NCBI GenBank assembly: GCA_016869045.1
Contig: VGFC01000020.1
Span: 1 to 36,874 of the forward strand
Length of the DNA: 36,874 nucleotides
Origin: Armatimonadota bacterium
Lineage (GTDB): Bacteria > Armatimonadota > Zipacnadia > Zipacnadales > VGFC01
Direction: 5' to 3'
Shown piece after piece: positions 31,383-36,874 of the stretch. The number at the start of each line of letters is the position of its first letter. The stretch's first letter is position 1. The position numbers were made by a program, and so were the translations under genes. Below the pieces are notes generated by a model. The model was not told the DNA's origin and did not search any database. It saw only the letters and a program-made list of their open reading frames with translations.

Positions 31383-32306
31383 ATGGGACCCGTGCTCCGG
31401 CTCACGGGAGCTGTGTTGGCGTTCTTCGCCACGATCGCCGTCGGCGCACCGGAGAACGACGGCGCCCCCATCGAGAGGAAGATCTTCCCTCTGGCCAAAG
31501 AAGGCGACATGTGGTGGGCGGGCGTCAGTGACCTGTGCGAGCTGGTTGGCGCTCGCTTTGAGGGCGAGGGCTTCTCCACCGAAGTCACGCGCGACAAGGG
31601 TGTGCAGGTTCGCGTCTGGGCGCAGATCGGCGGGAAGGGGCCCTTCAAGATCATCGCCGGCGAGGACGCCTACGAGTTCTCGTTGGACAAGCTCGCGATC
31701 ACCAGGAACGAGGAGCCCTTCGGGGACTTCGTGATGCAGCCGAAGCGCATCGAGGGCAGCATCTGCGCCACGCTGGAGGATCTCGGGCGCATCCTCGGTT
31801 TCGAGGTGGGCGGCGAGGTCGATGGTCAGCCGACCATCACGCATCAGGGGAAGCAATACCGGCTGGTGAAGGGTGAGCGCCATTGGCCGGGGATCATCAT
31901 GAAGGACGGCGGCGTAATCGAGGTCGAACCGGGTGACCTGCAAGAGCGCCTGCGGGAGCTGCCGTTCGTGTGGCGCGGCTGGCCGGGCGGCCCCGGGGCC
32001 GGCGTGGTTGTGCCGGGGCACGAACCGGGCGGTTACACTGAGCACAACGGCCTCCTCTACCGCCGCGCCACGGGGCCGTTCCCGGCCGGGTCGCAGGCCG
32101 TCCCGCAGATAGGCGGCATGGAGACGCTGTACGGGCCGGTGCTGCCCGGCCGAGCGCACAGCGGCGGTCAATCCGCAGACCTGATGTACCTCAGCATCAT
32201 CAAGCGGCCGGTCCCCACGGGCGGGGTCGTGCGGTTCGCGCCCGTCCTGCCCAAAGGTGACCCACCGAAGTTCGACGAACAGGGGCGCCCGGTGGGACCG
32301 CCGTGA
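31383..32306 (+). CDS. Exported protein with copper-amine-oxidase-like N-terminal domains
   Basis: A 307-residue protein. ATG 31383 follows GGGGAGGGATG. Residues 1-22 form a signal peptide (LTGAVLAFFATIAVGA). Residues about 30-155 contain the Cu_amine_oxidN1-like stalk pattern: ERKIFPLAKEGDMWWAGVSD and later FGDFVMQPKRIEGSICATLE followed by LGRILGFEVGGEVDG, with a strand-helix-strand order. The remaining about 150 residues are Gly/Pro-rich with no clear domain. Such stalk domains are found in surface proteins and bind cell wall or partners; no copper site is visible. Two covarying hairpins lie upstream (31257-31311), possibly in the leader. Confidence 0.78.
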   Translation: MGPVLRLTGAVLAFFATIAVGAPENDGAPIERKIFPLAKEGDMWWAGVSDLCELVGARFEGEGFSTEVTRDKGVQVRVWAQIGGKGPFKIIAGEDAYEFSLDKLAITRNEEPFGDFVMQPKRIEGSICATLEDLGRILGFEVGGEVDGQPTITHQGKQYRLVKGERHWPGIIMKDGGVIEVEPGDLQERLRELPFVWRGWPGGPGAGVVVPGHEPGGYTEHNGLLYRRATGPFPAGSQAVPQIGGMETLYGPVLPGRAHSGGQSADLMYLSIIKRPVPTGGVVRFAPVLPKGDPPKFDEQGRPVGPP

Positions 32307-32331
32307 CCACGACCCACCTCTGTGGGCCCCG

Positions 32332-33558
32332 ATGACCTCTCGCGAACGTGTCGCAAAGACCCTCAACTTCGAGGAGCCCGACCGCGTGCCGATCGACCTG
32401 GGCGGCTCGCGGGTGACGGGCATCATGGCGCAGGCATACGCGAAGCTGCGCCGGCATGTCGGCCTGCCCGACCGGCCGCCGCGCGTCTACGACCTGATGC
32501 AGCTGCTGGCGATCGTCGAGGAGGACTACCTGCAGCACTTCCACCTCGACGTGATCGGCCTGGAGCAGGCGGCGGCGACGTTCGACATCCCCGCCCGGGA
32601 CTGGAAGCCGTGGACGCTGGCGGACGGCACGCCGGTCCTCGTGCCGGGGCAGTTCAACCCGGTCGATGACGGGCAGGGCCACTGGCTCCTGGCGCCTGGC
32701 GGGCGCGCCGACGCCGCGCCGCAATGGCGGATGCCCAAGGGGGGGTTCTACTTCGACTCGATCGTCTCGCCCTCGCTGACCCCCGATCTGGATGCGCTGA
32801 AGGTCGATCCGGTGGAGCACGCCCGGCGGCTGCCGGTCTTCACGGACGAACAGCTCGACGATCTGCGAGAGCGAGGGAGACAGCTGCATGAGGGCACGGA
32901 GTACGCGATCCTCGGTGGGTTCTGGCGCGGATCGCTATGGGGGCCGGGGCACCTCGAGTGGCCGATGTTGATGCTGACCGATCCCGTGTGGGCGCGGGAG
33001 CTGATGGAGGCGCAGACGGAGGTCGCGCTGCGCAACGTGGAGCTCTACGCGGAGGCGGTCGGCGAGTACTGCACCGCGATCCTGATCCAGGGGAATGACT
33101 ACGGTACGCAGCGGGGGATGCTCTTCCGACCGGAGCTGTTCCACGAGTTCCAGGCGCCGGGCTTCAAGCGCATCAACCAGTGGGTACACGAACACACCCG
33201 CATGAAGACGTTCACCCACACATGCGGGTCGGTCTACGACATCATCGAGGACATCATCGACGCGGAGTTCGACATCCTCAACCCCGTGCAGTGCTCCGCC
33301 GCGAACATGGAGCCGCAGCGCCTGAAGGACGAGTTCGGCGGGCGGGTTGTCTTCTGGGGCGGCGGGATCGACACGCAGAAGACGCTGCCCTTCGGCACGC
33401 CGGAGGATGTACGGCGCGAGGTCGCCGAGCGCATCCGCATCTTCGCGCCCGGCGGCGGCTTCGTCCTCAATGCCATCCACAACGTCCAGTACGGCACTCC
33501 CCCGGAGAACCTCGCGGCCATGCTCCGGACGGCTTACGAGCGCGGGACGTACTCCTGA
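32332..33558 (+). CDS. URO-D-family methyltransferase-like protein
   Basis: A 408-residue uroporphyrinogen decarboxylase-superfamily protein. ATG 32332 opens MTSRERVAKTLNFEEPDRVP, the standard N-terminus of corrinoid methyltransferase relatives. The segment TFTHTCGSVYDI has a His/Cys pair like the zinc site of MtaA/MtbA-type proteins, with another Cys in NPVQCSA. The C-terminal GGGIDTQKTLPFGTPEDVRR and NAIHNVQYGTPPEN are family features. True HemE lacks the zinc ligands and is shorter (about 350), so a methyl transfer from a methylated substrate to a corrinoid protein is more likely. No corrinoid protein is encoded in the window. Confidence 0.85.
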   Translation: MTSRERVAKTLNFEEPDRVPIDLGGSRVTGIMAQAYAKLRRHVGLPDRPPRVYDLMQLLAIVEEDYLQHFHLDVIGLEQAAATFDIPARDWKPWTLADGTPVLVPGQFNPVDDGQGHWLLAPGGRADAAPQWRMPKGGFYFDSIVSPSLTPDLDALKVDPVEHARRLPVFTDEQLDDLRERGRQLHEGTEYAILGGFWRGSLWGPGHLEWPMLMLTDPVWARELMEAQTEVALRNVELYAEAVGEYCTAILIQGNDYGTQRGMLFRPELFHEFQAPGFKRINQWVHEHTRMKTFTHTCGSVYDIIEDIIDAEFDILNPVQCSAANMEPQRLKDEFGGRVVFWGGGIDTQKTLPFGTPEDVRREVAERIRIFAPGGGFVLNAIHNVQYGTPPENLAAMLRTAYERGTYS

Positions 33559-33634
33559 AGGCCTCGAACGGCGCTGCGACGAATGTTCCTTCACCCAAGG
33601 GAGAGGCGGTGAACTGACGGCTACCGGGCCGACG

Positions 33635-34570
33635 GTGTTGCGGGTGACGCGCGAGGCGATGGGGACGGAGTTCCAGGTCGTCCTCAGCGGCGAGGACGAA
33701 CGCGCACTGGAGCGCGCGGCGAACGACGCGCTGGACGAGGTGCAGCGACTTGACGAGCAGATGAGCCTCTACCGGCCCGACAGCGAGCTGTGCTTCATCA
33801 ACAGCCACGCCGCCGAGGGGCCGGTACCCGTCGAGCCGCGACTTTTCAAGCTGCTAAGTGGGGCGGCCGAGATCTGGGAGGCGACAGAGGGGGCGTTCGA
33901 CATCACGGTCGGGCCGCTGATGGAGTGCTGGGGCTTTTTTCGCGGCCAAGGGCGCATCCCGCCGCAGGAGGAGATCGACAAGGCTCTGCACCGCGTCGGG
34001 ATGCAGCACATAGCGCTCGACGCGAGAGAGAAGACCGTCCGCTTCGACAGGCCGGGGATCAAGCTCGACCTCGGCGGCATCGCGAAGGGTCTGGCTGTGG
34101 ATGCGGCCGCGGTGGGGCTCGGTGCGTGGGACGTGACGTCAGCTCTGATCCATGGTGGCTGGAGCACGGTCTACGCGCTGGGGGGCGCGCCGAACGAGGT
34201 CACCTGGCGGGTCGGCATCCGCCATCCGTACGATGCGAACCGGCGCGTGGATGCAGTGACGCTACGGAACCAGGCGCTGTCAACGTCGGGCAACTACGAG
34301 AAGTTCTTCGCGGCGGACGGAGTCGTCTACAGCCACATCATGGACCCGCGCACAGGTTGGCCGGCGCGGGGAATGCTGAGCGCCTCAGCCATCACGAAGG
34401 CGGGCTTCGCGAGCGATGCGCTCTCAACCGCGTTCTTCGTAATGGGTGAGGAGAGGACGAGAGCATGCTGCGCGGCCCGACCGAATGTCGGGGCCGTGCT
34501 GGTCCCCGATGGCGGTCGGGACGTCGAACCCGAGGCCGTGCGGATCGGCGGTGGGACTGGGGAAACGTAG
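33635..34570 (+). CDS. apbE: FAD:protein FMN transferase (ApbE-like)
   Basis: A 311-residue flavin transferase. The start is uncertain: GTG 33635 gives VLRVTREAMGTEF, close to the family beginning; a CTG at 33614 sits better after GGGAGAGG (33599-33606). Family motifs are MGTEFQVVLSG, MSLYRPDSELCFIN, AFDITVGPLMECWGF, LDLGGIAKGLAVD (FAD binding), STSGNYEKFF and HIMDPRTGWPA. It transfers FMN to Thr or Ser in target proteins such as Nqr/Rnf subunits. There is no signal peptide or lipobox, so it would act in the cytoplasm. A C-terminal short CC-containing variation is seen near residue 285. Confidence 0.9.
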   Translation: MLRVTREAMGTEFQVVLSGEDERALERAANDALDEVQRLDEQMSLYRPDSELCFINSHAAEGPVPVEPRLFKLLSGAAEIWEATEGAFDITVGPLMECWGFFRGQGRIPPQEEIDKALHRVGMQHIALDAREKTVRFDRPGIKLDLGGIAKGLAVDAAAVGLGAWDVTSALIHGGWSTVYALGGAPNEVTWRVGIRHPYDANRRVDAVTLRNQALSTSGNYEKFFAADGVVYSHIMDPRTGWPARGMLSASAITKAGFASDALSTAFFVMGEERTRACCAARPNVGAVLVPDGGRDVEPEAVRIGGGTGET

Positions 34571-34718
34571 TGTGCCGGTATCGCCCAACCAGCGGCAATC
34601 TTGGGATGCCGCGCGGGCGTAGTGTCGAGGACGGCTGTCTACCTGCCCGACACCACACGGCTGCCGTGAACAGCGGCATTCGGTGGCCGGTGAGCGTCAG
34701 GGGGAGAGGGGTACGCGC
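34571..34718 (+). other. Intergenic region between apbE and the cyclase-homology gene
   Basis: About 150 bases with no gene. A GTGTCG/CGACAC pair could form a weak stem. AGGGGGAGAGGGG (34699-34711) is the ribosome site for the next gene. No clear promoter was seen. Confidence 0.6.
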
Positions 34719-36089
34719 ATGGACGCACCCGTACGCAGCGTGACGATGGTCGATGTCTACAGTCTGGGGATCGTCAAGGGAGAGATCTCCCGAACGCTGG
34801 GCGAGAACCATGTGACCGCGGCGATGGCGCAGTACCACGAGTTCGTGCATGGGGTCTTCGGGAAGGAAGGAGGGGAACACTCGCACTGCGCAGGGGACTG
34901 CTGCGTGGGTGTCTTCCCCACCGCAAGGGATGCTGTGCGTGCAGCAGTCCGCGTGCAAGAGGAAATCTGCGATCTCAATGCTAGGCTGAAGCTGGGCTGC
35001 GCGCCTCTGACGGTGCGTATCGGGGTAGCGCAGGGCCCGGTGCCCGAGGTGGAGCCAGGCAGGCGGCAGGCCATGCCCAGCGACGTCTTGGACGAGGCCG
35101 GTCACCTCGAGAAGGCGTGCCCCCCAGGGCGCGTCCTGATCTCCCGAGGGGTCCGCGAGTCGCTGCGCATGGGCGGTTGCCAGTGGCGCCCGGGCCCCCT
35201 GGTCGATGGGAAGGGAACGTTCGTCTTGGTCGACAGGGCAGTGACTCCGCTCGAGCTAGACAAGCGCCGTAGCCTCTCGGAGAGGCAGCGCCATAGCATG
35301 CCCCTGATCGCCTTCCCTTCCTGGGAGGTGATCAGACCGCGGGGCGATACCAACCTGACGAAGCTGCCGGTTCTCCTGAGGGACGCCATGGTGGTGCTGG
35401 GCGAGACCCGGCAGGCGGACCAAGGGGCCCCGGTGGGGACGGCGGTGTCCTCGGCGGCCGCCACGAGCGACGCTGTGGGTGCCATCGAGGTCCTTGCAGC
35501 AGCGCAGGCGAGCCCCAGCGTCATCGCCGGAGTCGATGAATGGGGGGACACCCAGGACCTCGCGTTCGAGCGGTCCCTCTTCGTGGTCGGGAGCCCGGCC
35601 GTGAACTTGCACGCCTATGCGATGAACGACTTGATGAAGCTGGTCCACTTCGACCGAGACCCTAGCGGGTTGCTGACGATCATCGCCGCCGACCGGGCGG
35701 CTCGGCGGCGCTTCCCCGACACCAGCCCGCATAGTGGGCAACGGCGGCACTTCGGGTTCGTGGCCCTATCGCGCAGTCCATTGAACGTGAAACACACCCT
35801 CCTGTGGGTCGCTGGCATCAGCGGCATGGGTACGCACCTTGCCGCGCGTCTTGTGCGGGACTTGGTGTTGGACCCCCTGGCTACCCTAGCGCAGGCTGGC
35901 ATACCCGAGTGCCCGCCACCTGTAGCCATGGTCGTGGAACCGGCCTCGGCGCCCTACGGGCGCCTTGTGCAATCCGAGGGGCGATGGCGGATAGATGACT
36001 ACCAGGTAGTCTGGAGCATCAACGAGGACGGCGCTGGGCAGGCGCCCCCTGCTTGCCCCGTCTACCTGCATTCCCCGGACGTACGCTAG
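34719..36089 (+). CDS. Class III cyclase-homology-like protein with unknown C-terminal domain
   Basis: A 456-residue protein. ATG 34719 follows GGGGAGAGGGG. Residues about 8-180 resemble an adenylate/guanylate cyclase homology domain: TMVDVYSLGIVKGE (usual FxDxxGFT), CAGDCCVGVFPTARDAVRAA (usual GD), LTVRIGVAQGPV (usual RIGIHxG) and PPGRVLISRGV. The first Asp-containing motif is degenerate and the second metal Asp may be the D of GDCC. From about 240 onwards is an unrecognised region including SLFVVGSPAVNLHAY and LLWVAGISGMGTHLAA, which recall nucleotide-binding loops. It may be a non-catalytic sensor. The domain call is tentative. Confidence 0.6.
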   Translation: MDAPVRSVTMVDVYSLGIVKGEISRTLGENHVTAAMAQYHEFVHGVFGKEGGEHSHCAGDCCVGVFPTARDAVRAAVRVQEEICDLNARLKLGCAPLTVRIGVAQGPVPEVEPGRRQAMPSDVLDEAGHLEKACPPGRVLISRGVRESLRMGGCQWRPGPLVDGKGTFVLVDRAVTPLELDKRRSLSERQRHSMPLIAFPSWEVIRPRGDTNLTKLPVLLRDAMVVLGETRQADQGAPVGTAVSSAAATSDAVGAIEVLAAAQASPSVIAGVDEWGDTQDLAFERSLFVVGSPAVNLHAYAMNDLMKLVHFDRDPSGLLTIIAADRAARRRFPDTSPHSGQRRHFGFVALSRSPLNVKHTLLWVAGISGMGTHLAARLVRDLVLDPLATLAQAGIPECPPPVAMVVEPASAPYGRLVQSEGRWRIDDYQVVWSINEDGAGQAPPACPVYLHSPDVR

Positions 36090-36111
36090 ACAGCCCAAGG
36101 GAGCGATTTCG

Positions 36112-36874
36112 ATGAACCCCACACCCCAGAGCCGTCGAGAGTTCCTCAAGGCAGTTGGCGCCGCGGCCGCGGCGTTCTCGGTCGGGCTGGCGGCCACGCG
36201 CGAGGAGTTGCGCGCGCAGACCGCGGGCGAGAGCACCGACCTGCTGAAGGTCGGGATCATTGGCCCTGGTGTACAGGGCCGCAACGTCATGAGCAACTGC
36301 GCCAAGGTGCCGGGGGTGAAGTTCACCGCCGTGTGCGACATCTTCCCCGACAACCTGCAGAAGGGCCTGGAGATCGCCGGGGAGGGCGCGAGGAGCTTCA
36401 CCGACTACCGCGAGATGCTGGAGAAGGCGGACATCGAGGCGGTCATGATCGCGGTGCCGCTGTCCCTGCACTGCGAGATGACGCTGGCGGCCCTCGACGC
36501 GGGCAAACACGTCTTCTGCGAGAAGATGATGTCCTATACGATGGAGCAGGGCCGCCAGATGGTCCGTAAGGCGCAGGGGACAAAGCGCGTCCTGCAGATC
36601 GGCCACCAGCGCCGGTACAACCCCACCTACCTGCACGCGCTGAACATGATCGAGCAGGACAAGGTGCTGGGGCGCATCACGATGATCCGCGCGGCCTGGC
36701 ACCGCAACGGCGACTGGCGGCGGCCGGTACCCGACCCGAAGTACGAGCGGCTCATCAACTGGCGACTGTACAAGGAGTCATCGCAGGGACTGATGGGTGA
36801 ACTGGGCAGCCACCAGGTCGATGTTGCGAACTGGGTGCTGAAGGCGGTGCCGACGGCCGTCGTTGGCATGGGCA
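36112..36874 (+). CDS. TAT-exported Gfo/Idh/MocA oxidoreductase, partial
   Basis: About 254 residues are visible before the window edge; ATG 36112 follows AAGGGAG. SRREFLKAVGAAAAAF is a twin-arginine signal, indicating folded export. The Rossmann motif is KVGIIGPGVQGRN, followed by ICDIFP-type (AVCDIFPDNL), IAVPLSLHCEMT, and the active-site-type segment HVFCEKMMSY (usual EKP), then QIGHQRRYNP. Such secreted oxidoreductases act on sugars or inositols and are abundant in Armatimonadota and planctomycetes. Substrate is unknown. The C-terminal half lies outside the window. Confidence 0.9.
   Translation, partial: MNPTPQSRREFLKAVGAAAAAFSVGLAATREELRAQTAGESTDLLKVGIIGPGVQGRNVMSNCAKVPGVKFTAVCDIFPDNLQKGLEIAGEGARSFTDYREMLEKADIEAVMIAVPLSLHCEMTLAALDAGKHVFCEKMMSYTMEQGRQMVRKAQGTKRVLQIGHQRRYNPTYLHALNMIEQDKVLGRITMIRAAWHRNGDWRRPVPDPKYERLINWRLYKESSQGLMGELGSHQVDVANWVLKAVPTAVVGMG

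Noticed and set aside
36019-36702. Minus-strand frame opposite the oxidoreductase
   Set aside because: Antisense of the Gfo/Idh/MocA gene, which has a TAT signal and Rossmann motif.

Overview
The window is high-GC (roughly two thirds G+C) bacterial chromosome with dense, mostly plus-strand genes, many overlapping by 1-4 bases, GTG starts, and a very large number of palindromic intergenic repeats. The gene content resembles metagenome-derived Armatimonadota or neighbouring lineages: DUF4838-type secreted proteins, a copper-amine-oxidase-like domain, Gly/Met-rich secreted proteins, URO-D-type methyltransferases and TAT-exported Gfo/Idh/MocA oxidoreductases. This assignment is an inference from family content; no rRNA is present to confirm it.

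Layout. 1-3324 (mainly minus): a partial nucleotidyltransferase-like gene with a small partner, tRNA-Ser(TGA), an amidohydrolase translationally coupled to a 35-residue-repeat protein, and a RhuM-family remnant split by a perfect 36-bp inverted repeat. 3463-9365 (plus): two large secreted proteins probably acting on glycans, then a Gly/Met-rich exported protein with its own promoter. 9614-14491: dnaG, the primary sigma factor gene rpoD, and a RelBE-type toxin-antitoxin pair. 14639-19643: tRNA with CAT anticodon, a giant SIR2-like/STAND/HEAT/beta-propeller protein and a coupled TPR lipoprotein. 19669-27618: central metabolism (aminotransferase, isocitrate dehydrogenase, malate dehydrogenase, two-subunit fumarase, Ndk), a CBS protein, an ArsB/NhaD-type permease, and a divergent-strand M50-like membrane protein. 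27718-36874: CAP-domain protein, biotin ligase, YesL-like membrane protein, PfkB kinase, copper-amine-oxidase-like secreted protein, URO-D-family methyltransferase, ApbE, a cyclase-homology protein and a partial TAT-exported oxidoreductase.

Most striking observations. (1) The primary sigma factor carries about 326 extra residues that look like three SbsA/Big_5-type Ig-like repeats, inserted in frame between regions 1.2 and 2.1, the place where proteobacterial sigma70 has its non-conserved region. (2) The 1326-residue STAND protein has a SIR2-like N-terminus whose usual active-site motifs are degenerate, plus a PQQ-type propeller in the sensor position, and is coupled to a lipoprotein. (3) Several families of hairpin repeats change their stem sequence while keeping complementarity and constant flanks; one copy has split rhuM and another sits in frame inside birA.
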